A stretch of 64,000 bases of DNA from assembly GCA_023138875.1 (NCBI GenBank), contig JAGLOO010000015.1, positions 145,923 through 209,922 on the forward strand, given 5' to 3'. This DNA comes from Bacteroidales bacterium. GTDB taxonomy: Bacteria > Bacteroidota > Bacteroidia > Bacteroidales > GCA-2748055. The notes beneath the pieces were generated by a model, which was given only the letters and a program-made list of their open reading frames with translations, was not told the origin of the DNA and did not search any database. A program made the position numbers and the translations under genes. Positions 7,610 to 17,181 of this stretch are shown piece after piece; the stretch's first letter is position 1, and the number at the start of each line of letters is the position of its first letter.

Positions 7610-10225
7610 ATGGCAGAAAAGGCAGTACCACAGAAAAACATGGCGTTTGTTGAAAAGGAGCTTATCGAAAAAACAGAAGGAGTGACAGGAGAAGAGCAGA
7701 AGCTTCAGCACACGTACAGTATTGATGAAGCCTTTAACGCCTCGGTGGAGTACTTTGATGGTGATGAACTGGCTGCCAGGGTCTGGGTGAATAAATACGC
7801 ACTGAAAGATTCCTATGGCAAGATCTATGAACGTACACCTGATGACATGCACAGGCGCCTTGCATCTGAAATCAGCCGCATTGAGAATAGATACCCCAAC
7901 CCCCTCTCCTTTGATGAGCTTTTTGAATTGATGCGCGGATTCAAATACATTGTTCCCCAGGGATCGCCCATGACCGGAATTGGCAATAATTTTCAGATTG
8001 CCAGCCTTTCAAATTGCTTTGTGATCGGACATGATGGCGCTGCTGATTCTTACGGGGGGATCATGAAGATCGACCAGGAACAGGTACAGTTGATGAAACG
8101 TCGTGGGGGTGTAGGGCATGACCTATCACATATCAGGCCCACAGGCAGTCCGGTCCTGAACAGTGCGATATCCTCCACGGGTGTGGTACCGTTTATGGAA
8201 CGCTATTCAAATTCCACCAGGGAAGTAGCCCAGGATGGCAGGAGAGGCGCGTTGATGCTGAGCATTTCCATTAAGCATCCCGATGCTGAGAATTTTATCG
8301 ATGCGAAACTGGAAGCAGGCAAAGTAACAGGAGCCAATGTTTCGGTGAGGATCAACGATGAATTCATGAAGGCTGTAGTTGAAGGAAAGTCTTTTGTGCA
8401 GCAGTACCCCATTGATTCGGTGAATCCCAGTTATACAAAGGAAATTGATGCCCGGGGATTGTGGAAAAAGATTGTTTACAATGCCTGGAAATCGGCAGAG
8501 CCTGGAATTCTTTTCTGGGACACCGTTTCCAGGGAATCGGTGGCTGATAGTTATTCCGACAGGGGATTCAAAACTGTTTCCACCAATCCATGTGGTGAAA
8601 TTCCTCTCTGTCCCTACGACAGCTGCCGGTTGCTGGCCATCAACCTTTTCAGTTACGTGGAAAATCCCTTTGAAGAACAGGTTAAATTCAACTGGGACAA
8701 GTTTCGTACACATGTGGGTCTGGCACAAAGGATCATGGATGACATCATCGATCTTGAGCTTGAAAAGGTGGATGCCATCCTGGATAAGATCTATGCAGAT
8801 CCGGAGGATGAAGAGATCAAAAGGGTAGAGATCAACCTGTGGGAAAACATCAGGAAGAAGGCCCTGGAGGGAAGAAGGACCGGAGTGGGCATTACTGCTG
8901 AAGGAGATATGCTTGCAGGATTGGGGCTTCGTTATGGAAGTGAAAATGCCATTGATTTTTCCGTTGAGGTACATAAAACTATTGCCATCGAAGCTTACCG
9001 GTCCTCTGTGAAAATGGCAAGGGAACGCGGACCATTTGAAATTTTCGATTTTAATAAGGAAAAAGATAATCCGTTTATTAAAAGGCTGGGAAAAGAAGAT
9101 CCGCAATTGATCGAAGAGATGAAACAGCACGGTCGAAGGAATATTTCACTGCTCACCATTGCTCCCACCGGTACAACCAGCCTGATGACCCAGACCAGTT
9201 CCGGTATCGAACCGGTATTCCTGCCGGCCTATAAGCGCCGCCGGAAAGTGAATCCCAACGATAAGAAAGCAAATATATCATTTGTGGATGAGGTGGGTGA
9301 TAGCTGGGAGGAGTACAATGTATTTCACCACAACTTCCTTAACTGGCTGAAGGTGAATGGTATGGATCCGGATGAGGTGAAGAACTTCAGCGATGAGGAT
9401 GTGAAGGAACTGGTAAAGCGATCTCCCTATTATAAAGCCACATCCAATGATGTGAACTGGGTCCAGAAGGTAAAAATGCAGGGAGCCATCCAGAAGTGGG
9501 TGGATCACTCCATCAGTGTTACCATCAATCTTCCTTCAGATGCAAAGGAGGAATTGGTAAGTGAACTGTACGTCAAAGCCTGGAAAAGCGGATGTAAAGG
9601 GGTGACTGTTTACCGTGACGGATCCAGGGCAGGTGTGCTGGTGGCCAATGATAAAAATAAGGAGGGAGAATCACAATTTCCCATCAAGCGACCCAGGGAG
9701 CTGGAAGCCGAGATACTCAGGTTTAAGAACAATGATGAAGACTGGATCGCATTCATTGGGCTGCTCAAGGATAAACCTTACGAGATCTTTACCGGACGGA
9801 AAGAAGAGGATACTTTCCCGATCCCATCCAAAGTAAAGAAAGGAAAGATCCTCAAAACGAAAAATGAGGATGGAACCAAACGGTATGACTTCCAGTATGT
9901 GGATAAATACGGTTATAAGGTGACCATGGGAGGCCTTTCTCACCAGTTCAACAAGGAGTTCTGGAACTATGCCAAATTGATTTCAGGTGTGTTGAGGCAC
10001 GGAATGCCGGTGATAGATGCCATCAACCTGATCAGTTCATTAAGACTGGATAATGAATCGATCAATACCTGGAGTGCGGGTGTGGTCCGATCACTTAGGA
10101 AATATATACCCAACGGAACAAAAGCCAAATCGGATCAGAAATGTGAAGAATGTAGTTCAAACAACCTTCTTTACCAGGAGGGATGCCTGATATGTACCGA
10201 TTGTGGCTCCTCCAAATGCGGATAA
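7610..10225 (+). CDS. nrdJ: Adenosylcobalamin-dependent (class II) ribonucleotide reductase
   Basis: An 871-residue cytoplasmic enzyme that reduces ribonucleotides to deoxyribonucleotides using a B12-derived radical. ATG 7610 is preferred over TTG 7601. Visible family marks are the substrate-site cysteine in SNCFV (Cys136), the LMKRRGGVGHDLSHIRPTGS segment, the active-site motif NPCGE (residues 326-330, Cys328), APTGTTS, and the C-terminal TSCPD-like domain. The C-terminus has a CxxC...CxxC zinc-ribbon-like tail (CEECSSNN, CLICTDCG), as in long NrdJ proteins. The length fits the long class II form. It has no adjacent partner gene; an inverted repeat lies in its leader. Confidence 0.93.
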   Translation: MAEKAVPQKNMAFVEKELIEKTEGVTGEEQKLQHTYSIDEAFNASVEYFDGDELAARVWVNKYALKDSYGKIYERTPDDMHRRLASEISRIENRYPNPLSFDELFELMRGFKYIVPQGSPMTGIGNNFQIASLSNCFVIGHDGAADSYGGIMKIDQEQVQLMKRRGGVGHDLSHIRPTGSPVLNSAISSTGVVPFMERYSNSTREVAQDGRRGALMLSISIKHPDAENFIDAKLEAGKVTGANVSVRINDEFMKAVVEGKSFVQQYPIDSVNPSYTKEIDARGLWKKIVYNAWKSAEPGILFWDTVSRESVADSYSDRGFKTVSTNPCGEIPLCPYDSCRLLAINLFSYVENPFEEQVKFNWDKFRTHVGLAQRIMDDIIDLELEKVDAILDKIYADPEDEEIKRVEINLWENIRKKALEGRRTGVGITAEGDMLAGLGLRYGSENAIDFSVEVHKTIAIEAYRSSVKMARERGPFEIFDFNKEKDNPFIKRLGKEDPQLIEEMKQHGRRNISLLTIAPTGTTSLMTQTSSGIEPVFLPAYKRRRKVNPNDKKANISFVDEVGDSWEEYNVFHHNFLNWLKVNGMDPDEVKNFSDEDVKELVKRSPYYKATSNDVNWVQKVKMQGAIQKWVDHSISVTINLPSDAKEELVSELYVKAWKSGCKGVTVYRDGSRAGVLVANDKNKEGESQFPIKRPRELEAEILRFKNNDEDWIAFIGLLKDKPYEIFTGRKEEDTFPIPSKVKKGKILKTKNEDGTKRYDFQYVDKYGYKVTMGGLSHQFNKEFWNYAKLISGVLRHGMPVIDAINLISSLRLDNESINTWSAGVVRSLRKYIPNGTKAKSDQKCEECSSNNLLYQEGCLICTDCGSSKCG

Positions 10226-10266
10226 TCCGTGAATGTTGTTAATCCCTTCCGGGCATTACTTGAAGG

Positions 10267-10605
10267 TTATCCCTGATCTTCAGCCTTTTTTGTAATTATA
10301 AAAGCAACAACCAGGCCAAGTCCTCCGAAAAACAAGGTAGAAGCAAAGTAGGCTGGTTCTTCCTGGATTTGGGTATAGGTCTCAAGCAAACTGCCAATAA
10401 ACAGTCCGAATCCAAGACCCACCAGAAGCAAGGCCCATTTCAGGATGCCATAAACACTGGGTTTCGATCTATTCATAAAGTCCTGTGGATTGACTCCTTT
10501 ATCAATCATAGCCATCCGTTCACGATTCCTGGCTGTGACGATCACAAATATTATCCCGAAGGTGGCTGCGAAGATTGAAACGGGTACAAAAATATCTGAT
10601 AACAT
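10267..10605 (-). CDS. DUF6249-type small membrane protein
   Basis: A 112-residue protein with three predicted membrane segments: residues about 5-24 (FVPVSIFAATFGIIFVIVTA), 56-76 and 87-105. The loop RNRERMAMIDKGVNPQDF is the recognisable mark of the DUF6249 family, which is common in Bacteroidota. Function is unknown. It is divergent from the ECF sigma gene and separated from it by about 170 bases. In related genomes such proteins often neighbour ECF sigma factors, which fits here. Confidence 0.75.
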   Translation of the reverse strand: MLSDIFVPVSIFAATFGIIFVIVTARNRERMAMIDKGVNPQDFMNRSKPSVYGILKWALLLVGLGFGLFIGSLLETYTQIQEEPAYFASTLFFGGLGLVVAFIITKKAEDQG

Positions 10606-10779
10606 AATTATTTGGTTTTGGTTAAACGTTGTTTGTTACATCTTTGACGCTTCAATTTCTTTTCATGTTACAGAATTATGTCATAATTTGACTCACAAAT
10701 TGATCGTGTAAATATTGCGGGGAAGAAAAGTTGTGAGAATCTGTAACGTTTTCGCTAACTGAGTCGTCATATACATTGC

Positions 10780-11352
10780 ATGGAGATCCATGGAGAGACA
10801 TACTACATCGACCGCATAAAGGAGGGAGATAAAAAGGCATTTACCTGGGTGGTTGATACTTACAAGGACATGGTGTACACCATATGCCTCAGGATGCTTA
10901 CCAATGAGACGGATGCTGCGGAAGCAGCACAGGAGGTGTTTGTGAAGGCATACCGTTACATACAGGGCTTCCAGCAGAAGTCAAAGTTCTCTACATGGCT
11001 TTACCGGATTTCTTACAACCATTGCATCAGTGTGATCCGTAAGAAAACAAAGGTCATTGATCTGGTGGATGAAATGCCGGTAGATGAGGTTAATGAGAGC
11101 GATATTAATGGTCTTGACAGATTGTCGCTGGAAGAGAGGAGGAGGTATTTACAAATGGCCATTGAGGCGCTTCCTGAAACGGATGCTGTGGTTGTTACAT
11201 TATTCTACTATGATGAGTTGTCACTGGATGAGATCGCCGGGGTAACGGGTCTTACCAGCAGCAACATAAGGATTAAGCTTCACAGGTCAAGAAAAAGAAT
11301 GTACCAGGTGATCAGCAGTAACTTAAAATCGGAAATATCATCAATTTTGTAA
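10780..11352 (+). CDS. RNA polymerase sigma factor, ECF subfamily
   Basis: A 190-residue ECF sigma factor. Region 2 is visible at about residues 25-90 (DMVYTICLRMLTNETDAAEAAQEVFVKAYRYI, then STWLYRISYNHCIS). Region 4 with its helix-turn-helix is at about residues 125-180 (LDEIAGVTGLTSSNIRIKLHRSRKRMY). The start places GDKKAFTWVVDTYKD at the usual N-terminal position. The next gene starts one base after its stop codon and encodes a small membrane protein that is a candidate regulatory partner. Confidence 0.93.
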   Translation: MEIHGETYYIDRIKEGDKKAFTWVVDTYKDMVYTICLRMLTNETDAAEAAQEVFVKAYRYIQGFQQKSKFSTWLYRISYNHCISVIRKKTKVIDLVDEMPVDEVNESDINGLDRLSLEERRRYLQMAIEALPETDAVVVTLFYYDELSLDEIAGVTGLTSSNIRIKLHRSRKRMYQVISSNLKSEISSIL

Positions 11353-11353
11353 T

Positions 11354-11767
11354 ATGGACAGGGATTCGAAAATATATAAGCTCATCAGAGAGACGGGGAT
11401 CGTACCTGCACCCCGGCAGTTTACCGGTTATGTGATGGATAAAATCGAGTCTGAGCCGGGAAAGAAGATCTATAAGCCCATTATTGGAAGGGATGGCAGG
11501 ATCATAATCATCATTTTAATACTGGGAACAGTTTTACTTTCAATACTATTTTCAGAACCCGGTAGCAAGCTTACCGAAAACAGGCTGAAATTGCCCGAAA
11601 TGAATATTACCTTGGATTTTCTATCCAGGTGGCAATTGCCGGAAATGAGCTTTTCCCTGAATTTTCTATCAGACATTAATATTTCCACAGGTTTGCTTTC
11701 AGCACTTGTGGCCGTATTTATCCTGGTTCTGTCCGATGCCGGGCTCAGCAGAAGGAGACTTGTGTAA
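11354..11767 (+). CDS. Small membrane protein downstream of ECF sigma factor; candidate anti-sigma or sensor partner
   Basis: A 137-residue protein whose start codon lies one base after the sigma gene stop, so the two are almost certainly cotranscribed and translationally linked. The N-terminus (about residues 1-50) is soluble and charged, as in membrane-anchored anti-sigma factors. Two hydrophobic segments follow at about residues 51-70 and 112-127. Between them lies a two-fold repeat, LPEMNITLDFLS then LPEMSFSLNFLS. No zinc-binding HxxxCxxC motif is present, so it is not a classic ZAS anti-sigma protein. The role is inferred from position alone. Confidence 0.7.
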   Translation: MDRDSKIYKLIRETGIVPAPRQFTGYVMDKIESEPGKKIYKPIIGRDGRIIIIILILGTVLLSILFSEPGSKLTENRLKLPEMNITLDFLSRWQLPEMSFSLNFLSDINISTGLLSALVAVFILVLSDAGLSRRRLV

Positions 11768-11782
11768 TCAGTAATCCTGAGA

Positions 11783-12973
11783 TCAGTCAATGACCCCCAG
11801 ATCCTTTCCCACTTTAATAAAGCCGTTGATGGCCCGGTCGAGGTGATCCTGCTGATGGGCAGCAGAGAGTTGGACCCTGATCCTGGCCTGTTCCCTGGGT
11901 ACCACCGGAAAGTAAAAGCCAATCACATAGATCCCCTCATCCAGTAGTCTTGCTGCGAATTTCTGGGATAGTTTTGCATCATACAGCATCACCGCACAGA
12001 TGGCTGACTGGGTGGGTTTGATATCGAATCCTGCAGCCAGCATTTTTTCCATGAAATATTCGGTGTTGGTATGCAGCCTTTCCTGTAGCTCAGTGGTTTC
12101 ATCCATCATATCAAACATCCTGATTCCGGCCCCCGTAACCGAAGGTGGAAGGGAGTTGGAGAAGAGGTAGGGCCTTGAGCGCTGGCGAAGCATTTCAATG
12201 ATCTCCTTTTTACCGGTGGTAAATCCGCCGATGGCGCCTCCGAATGCTTTTCCCAGGGTCCCGGTGATGATGTCCACCTTGCCCCTGATGTTGAATAGTT
12301 CTGTCACTCCCCGGCCGGTTTCTCCCACGACGCCTGCCGAGTGACATTCATCCACCATCACCATGGCATCATATTTTTCTGCCAGCTTACAAATGCGGTC
12401 TACCGGCGCCACATTCCCATCCATAGAGAATACTCCATCGGTGACGATGATCCTGAAGCGTTGTTCACGGGCCTGGATCAGCTGTTGTTCCAGGTCTTCC
12501 ATGTCGGCGTTCTTATACCGGTAGCGTTGTGCTTTACAGAGCCGAACCCCATCGATGATGGAAGCATGGTTCAATGAATCGGAAATGATGGCATCTTCAG
12601 CAGTCAGGAGGGGTTCAAAAACGCCGCCGTTGGCATCGAAGCAGGCTGCGTATAGGATGGTGTCTTCAGTTCCAAAGTATGCAGCGATTTTCTGTTCCAG
12701 GGTCTTATGTATGTCCTGGGTTCCACAGATGAACCTGACCGATGACATGCCAAACCCATGTGAGTCAAGCGCTTCCTTTGCGGCCTGGATCAGGTCGGGG
12801 TGATTGGACAGGCCCAGGTAATTGTTGGCACAAAAATTCAAAACCTTCTCTCCGCTATCCAGCTCGATCTCTGCCGTCTGGGAAGAGGTAATGATCCGCT
12901 CGGATTTAAATAGCCCGGCCTCCCGGATGTTTTCAAGTTCAGCCTGAAGGTGCTCTTTTATTTTTCCGTACAT
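11783..12973 (-). CDS. kbl: Glycine C-acetyltransferase (2-amino-3-ketobutyrate CoA ligase)
   Basis: A 396-residue PLP enzyme of the alpha-oxoamine synthase family that cleaves 2-amino-3-ketobutyrate with CoA to glycine and acetyl-CoA. Visible marks are NFCANNYLGLSNHP, VRFICGTQDIHK, SDSLNHASIIDG, the cofactor Asp/His in MVDECHSAG, and the PLP lysine in GTLGKAFGGAIGG (Lys242). The length equals that of E. coli Kbl. It starts three bases downstream of the threonine dehydrogenase stop, giving a two-gene threonine-to-glycine operon. Confidence 0.95.
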   Translation of the reverse strand: MYGKIKEHLQAELENIREAGLFKSERIITSSQTAEIELDSGEKVLNFCANNYLGLSNHPDLIQAAKEALDSHGFGMSSVRFICGTQDIHKTLEQKIAAYFGTEDTILYAACFDANGGVFEPLLTAEDAIISDSLNHASIIDGVRLCKAQRYRYKNADMEDLEQQLIQAREQRFRIIVTDGVFSMDGNVAPVDRICKLAEKYDAMVMVDECHSAGVVGETGRGVTELFNIRGKVDIITGTLGKAFGGAIGGFTTGKKEIIEMLRQRSRPYLFSNSLPPSVTGAGIRMFDMMDETTELQERLHTNTEYFMEKMLAAGFDIKPTQSAICAVMLYDAKLSQKFAARLLDEGIYVIGFYFPVVPREQARIRVQLSAAHQQDHLDRAINGFIKVGKDLGVID

Positions 12974-12976
12974 ATT

Positions 12977-13930
12977 CTATGAATTAAGTTTGTTCTGTAT
13001 CTCTTTCAACATGATCTCTGTCATTTTCTTCAGGTCGTAGGTCTGCTCAACTCCCCAGTCCACTCGTGCTATTGTATCATCCACACTGTGTGGCCATGAA
13101 TCGGCGATGGCCTGTCTGAAATCGGGATTGTACCGGATGGTGAATCCGGGAATGTGCTTACGGATCTCCTGGTGTACCTGGTCAGGTGTAATGCTCATCC
13201 CACCCAGGTTGTAACTGCTGCGAATGGTTAACCGGGACCGTTCAGCCTCCATCAGCTGGATGGTGGCTTTAATGGCATCGGGCATAAAAAGCATGGGCAG
13301 CGTCGTCCCCTCACCCAGGAAACACTCATATTTGCCTTGGCGAATGGCCTCATAGAAGATCTCAACCGCGTAATCGGTGGTCCCTCCCCCGGGTTCGGTT
13401 TTATAACTGATGAGCCCGGGGTAGCGCAGACTCCTGACATCCACTCCGTATTTGTTAAAATAGTAATCACACCAGCGTTCCCCTGCCAGCTTGCTGATCC
13501 CATACACGGTAATGGGTTCCTGGATAGTCAGCTGGGGTGTGTTGATTCGAGGTGTGGTGGGACCGAAAACAGCAATGGAACTGGGCCAGAATATTTTTTT
13601 TACCTCATCAACCATTTTGGCTACCTCCAGGATATTCATCAGGCTGTCCATGTTGATTTTCCAGGCCTGGGTGGGAAGTTTTTCTGCATTCCCTGAAAGA
13701 ACTGCAGCAAGGTGATATATCTGATTGATCTTGTTCCGGATGATGAAATGGATCAGTTGCTTGTCATCCATTACATCCAGGATCTGGAACGGCCCCCCCT
13801 CCATAATATCTGGCGGAGGCTGTTTGATATCCGTAGTAAATACATGATCGCTGCCATAAATCTTTCTGAGTTCCACCACCAGTTCAGATCCAATCTGTCC
13901 AGCGGCACCAATCACCATGATGTTGTCCAT
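12977..13930 (-). CDS. L-threonine 3-dehydrogenase, SDR/epimerase-like type
   Basis: A 317-residue NAD-dependent extended short-chain dehydrogenase. The N-terminal Rossmann motif is VIGAAGQIGSELV and the catalytic pair is YGISK (YxxxK), with WPSSIAVFGP providing the Ser/Thr-containing strand. The SLRYPGLISY and GGGTTDYAVEIFYEA segments are typical of GalE-like threonine dehydrogenases rather than sugar epimerases. It oxidises threonine to 2-amino-3-ketobutyrate, the substrate of the adjacent Kbl; this pairing is the strongest evidence for the specific assignment. Confidence 0.9.
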   Translation of the reverse strand: MDNIMVIGAAGQIGSELVVELRKIYGSDHVFTTDIKQPPPDIMEGGPFQILDVMDDKQLIHFIIRNKINQIYHLAAVLSGNAEKLPTQAWKINMDSLMNILEVAKMVDEVKKIFWPSSIAVFGPTTPRINTPQLTIQEPITVYGISKLAGERWCDYYFNKYGVDVRSLRYPGLISYKTEPGGGTTDYAVEIFYEAIRQGKYECFLGEGTTLPMLFMPDAIKATIQLMEAERSRLTIRSSYNLGGMSITPDQVHQEIRKHIPGFTIRYNPDFRQAIADSWPHSVDDTIARVDWGVEQTYDLKKMTEIMLKEIQNKLNS

Positions 13931-14044
13931 GAATTATAGATTTGATGTCTGATTGCGAAAATAGGAGTTTCTGCTGCGCTAAAAAAATGATAAACAACAT
14001 AACAGATTTATGCGTAATTTTCATAATGGATAGATCATACACCT

Positions 14045-15508
14045 ATGAAGCATTCGGTAAATATTGTGGGTGCCGGCATTGGAGGACTGGCTGCCTCCAT
14101 TCGTCTTGCAAGCAGGGGTCACCATGTGACTGTATTTGAACAATCTGCTAAACCGGGAGGAAAGCTGGACAGTATAAGCTGGGAGGGTTTCAGATGGGAT
14201 ACCGGACCATCATTTTTTATGCTGCCTGACCTGATTGATGAACTATACATACTTGCGGGTGAAGAGATGAAAACTTCAATCCGAACCCGAAAGCTTGATG
14301 TGATCACGCGATATTTTTATGAAGATGGAAAGATCCTGAATGCTTTTGCCGATCATGAGCATTTTTTGGAGGAAGTAGAAAATGTGTTTGGGGAACCGGC
14401 CGACCGGATTCAACAGCACCTGGAGCGAAGTAAAAAGATATACGAACTGACCAGTGAACTTTTCATATTCAATACGTTTTATCATAGGGGCACCTTTATT
14501 TCTCAGAAATATTTGAAAGCGTTTTTGCAAGCATGGAAACTGGACTCCATGGTTACCATGCACGATGCAAATACAAAGCGGTTCGATTCAAAGCAACTGG
14601 TTCAGTTGTTTGACAGGTATGCCACCTACATTGGCTCCGATCCCTATCGGGCTCCGGGAACCCTGAATGTCATTTCCCATCTGGAACACAACCTTGGAGC
14701 CTGCTTTCCTGAAAAAGGAATGTATTCTCTTGCAGATGGGTTAAAGGAACTGGCGGATAAACTGGGAGTGATCTTTCATTTCAATCAACCCGTTGAAAAG
14801 GTGGTAATGGATAGGAGGAAAGCGAAAGGGGTGGTGGTTGAGGGTGGGATCTACCCTTCTGATATTGTGGTCAGCGACATTGATATTTTTTACCTTTACA
14901 GGGATTTACTTGAAGATATCCCTTTCCCGGTAAAGCATTTTAAAAAGGAGAAAAGTACTTCCGCTCTGATTTTTTACTGGGCCATAGACGGGGAATTTCC
15001 GCAACTGGATCTTCACAATATCCTGTTTTCTGCCAACTACAGGGAAGAATTCAGGTACCTGAGCCATAAAAGGGAGATTTATGATGATCCCACCGTACAC
15101 CTGTTTATTACTTCAAAAATGGTAAGAAGTGATGCACCCGAGGGAAAGGAAAACTGGTATGTGATGATCAATGTACCTGAGAACCTTGGTCAGGATTGGG
15201 ACGACCTCATCGAGCAGTCCAGGAAAAATATCCTTCAAAAAATATACAGGATGCTCGGAGTGAAGATTGAGTCATTCATCCTCAAGGAATTCGTGGCCGA
15301 TCCACGATCCATTGAGGCCAGTACCTATTCTCATCGGGGAGCACTTTACGGCAATAGTTCCAACAGTCGAATCGCTGCATTTAGCCGGCATCCCAATTTC
15401 CTGAAGAAATATAAAGGACTTTTCTTTGTGGGTGGAAGTGTGCATCCGGGTGGGGGAATTCCACTTTGCCTTGCATCGGCGAAGATCGTTGACCAGCATA
15501 TCAGTTAA
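14045..15508 (+). CDS. Carotenoid desaturase, phytoene desaturase (CrtI/CrtD) family
   Basis: A 487-residue FAD-dependent amine-oxidase-like desaturase. The N-terminal dinucleotide-binding motif is VNIVGAGIGGLAASIRLA and the C-terminal carotenoid desaturase signature is FFVGGSVHPGGGIPLCLASAK. The length fits CrtI-type enzymes (about 490). In this phylum the family includes phytoene desaturases and 1-hydroxycarotenoid 3,4-desaturases (CrtD); the two cannot be separated by eye. No crtB, crtY or other pigment gene is in the window, so the gene stands alone. It is divergent from the threonine operon. Confidence 0.85.
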   Translation: MKHSVNIVGAGIGGLAASIRLASRGHHVTVFEQSAKPGGKLDSISWEGFRWDTGPSFFMLPDLIDELYILAGEEMKTSIRTRKLDVITRYFYEDGKILNAFADHEHFLEEVENVFGEPADRIQQHLERSKKIYELTSELFIFNTFYHRGTFISQKYLKAFLQAWKLDSMVTMHDANTKRFDSKQLVQLFDRYATYIGSDPYRAPGTLNVISHLEHNLGACFPEKGMYSLADGLKELADKLGVIFHFNQPVEKVVMDRRKAKGVVVEGGIYPSDIVVSDIDIFYLYRDLLEDIPFPVKHFKKEKSTSALIFYWAIDGEFPQLDLHNILFSANYREEFRYLSHKREIYDDPTVHLFITSKMVRSDAPEGKENWYVMINVPENLGQDWDDLIEQSRKNILQKIYRMLGVKIESFILKEFVADPRSIEASTYSHRGALYGNSSNSRIAAFSRHPNFLKKYKGLFFVGGSVHPGGGIPLCLASAKIVDQHIS

Positions 15509-15596
15509 TTTGCCTTGTAATCTCTGCCGGTGAGCTTTATCCTCAATTCCTGGACAAGCATTCATTGAATTGATCCCCACAACAAAACCATTTTTC

Positions 15597-15604
15597 TATA
15601 TTTG
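15597..15604 (+). promoter_or_regulatory. Candidate -7 promoter element of gltX
   Basis: TATATTTG matches the Bacteroidota -7 consensus TAnnTTTG and lies 19 bases before the gltX ATG. An upstream TTG occurs at 15570-15572, but its spacing (24 bases) is longer than usual, so the assignment is tentative. Confidence 0.45.
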
Positions 15605-15622
15605 TCCAAACAGAGAAAAGGT

Positions 15623-17158
15623 ATGAGTCAGAATATCAGGGTCAGATTTGCACCCAGTCCAACAGGACCACTTCACATAGGCGGCTTAAGAACGGCCTTA
15701 TTTAATTATCTCTTTGCAAAGAGGCAGGGAGGTACTTTTATTTTGCGCATCGAGGATACCGATCAGTCCAGGTTTGTTTCCGGCGCGGAAGACTATATTA
15801 TTGAATCCCTGGAATGGTGTGGATTGATACCGGATGAAGGTCCCCGGCAGGGTGGAAGTTTTGGTCCCTACAGACAGTCGGAGCGCAAGGAACGCTACAG
15901 TGGATATGCGCTGGAACTCATTAACAGGGGTCATGCTTACCATGCCTTTGATACGCCCGAAGAATTGGAAAACCTCAGGAAGAAGTACGAAGCGAAGGGT
16001 GAAACTTTTGTATATGATGCACGGGTAAGGGATTCATTAAAAAATTCCCTTACGATGGACCGACAAACTACAGAGGATCTGATAGCTGCAGGAACCCCCT
16101 ATGTTATCCGGTTCAGGTTCGAGCCGGGTGTGGAGATAAATATGCATGACATGGTCCGGGGAGAGGTGGTGGTAAACAGTTCCACCCTGGATGATAAGAT
16201 CCTCTTCAAGTCGGATGGGATGCCCACATACCATCTTGCCAATGTGGTGGATGATAACCTGATGGCAATTTCTCATGTGATTCGCGGAGAGGAATGGCTG
16301 CCCTCCCTGCCCCTTCATGTTTCTCTTTACAGGGCCTTTGGATGGGAGCACCTGATGCCTCAGTTTGCTCATCTTCCCCTGATCCTGAAGCCCACGGGCA
16401 AGGGAAAACTGAGCAAGAGGGATGGAGATAAGGGTGGATTCCCTGTGTTCCCACTGGAGTGGAAAGATCCAGGTACAGGAGACGTATCCCCTGGTTACAG
16501 GGAGGAAGGTTACCTGCCCGAGGCCTGCATTAACCTGCTTGCATTGCTTGGCTGGAACTCAGGAACAGAGCAGGAGTTGTTCTCACTGGAGGAGCTGGTT
16601 TCGGAATTTCAGCTGGATAAGGTGGGTAAATCGGGATCAAGATTTGACCCTGAAAAGGCTAAGTGGTTCAACCACCAGCACTTGCAGAGGGTACCTGACA
16701 ATGAACTTATCCCGGCATTCTCTTCCACTCTGGAATCAAAAGGAGTAAGCTGCGACCAGGAGCAAATTCAAACACTTATTTCCATTATTAAGCCGCGCAT
16801 CAATTTCATGCATGAAATGTGGGAGCAGTCATGGTTTTTCTTCACAGCCCCTTCGTCTTATGATCCGGGGGTGGTAAAAAAGCGATGGAAAGAGGACACC
16901 CCTGAAAAAATGACCATGCTGGCAGATGCGCTCGGACAGTGTGAACCATTTATAGCTGAATCTGTTGAAACAGTTGTAAAAAATCTGATCACAGATAACC
17001 AGTGGGGTATGGGAGCGATCATGAATGCATGGAGGTTGTTGCTGGTGGGGGCAGCTACGGGACCGGGATTGTTTGACCTGGCTGCTTTCCTGGGTAAGGA
17101 AGAGGTTATCAGCAGGATGAACAGTGGAATAGAGAAAATCAACAGACAGAAGAACTAA
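15623..17158 (+). CDS. gltX: Glutamyl-tRNA synthetase
   Basis: A 511-residue class I aminoacyl-tRNA synthetase charging tRNA-Glu. ATG 15623 is the start because the conserved N-terminus VRFAPSPTGPLHIGGLRTAL (HIGH-type motif) begins directly after it; the in-frame TTG at 15602 only adds a leader. Other marks are FILRIEDTDQSR and the KMSKS-type loop GKLSKRDGD followed by the GFPVF stretch. The C-terminal anticodon-binding domain is present and the length is typical for Bacteroidota. The TatD-like gene follows after 23 bases. Confidence 0.95.
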   Translation: MSQNIRVRFAPSPTGPLHIGGLRTALFNYLFAKRQGGTFILRIEDTDQSRFVSGAEDYIIESLEWCGLIPDEGPRQGGSFGPYRQSERKERYSGYALELINRGHAYHAFDTPEELENLRKKYEAKGETFVYDARVRDSLKNSLTMDRQTTEDLIAAGTPYVIRFRFEPGVEINMHDMVRGEVVVNSSTLDDKILFKSDGMPTYHLANVVDDNLMAISHVIRGEEWLPSLPLHVSLYRAFGWEHLMPQFAHLPLILKPTGKGKLSKRDGDKGGFPVFPLEWKDPGTGDVSPGYREEGYLPEACINLLALLGWNSGTEQELFSLEELVSEFQLDKVGKSGSRFDPEKAKWFNHQHLQRVPDNELIPAFSSTLESKGVSCDQEQIQTLISIIKPRINFMHEMWEQSWFFFTAPSSYDPGVVKKRWKEDTPEKMTMLADALGQCEPFIAESVETVVKNLITDNQWGMGAIMNAWRLLLVGAATGPGLFDLAAFLGKEEVISRMNSGIEKINRQKN

Positions 17159-17181
17159 TTACCACTTAAAGCCGGAAACCA

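Noticed and set aside
7436..7852. A 138-residue minus-strand frame upstream of nrdJ
   Set aside because: It overlaps the nrdJ start antisense, has a skewed composition and no recognisable motif.
8207..9130. A 307-residue open frame on the minus strand
   Set aside because: It lies wholly inside the ribonucleotide reductase gene, antisense to it, and shows no domain; a shadow of strong codon bias.
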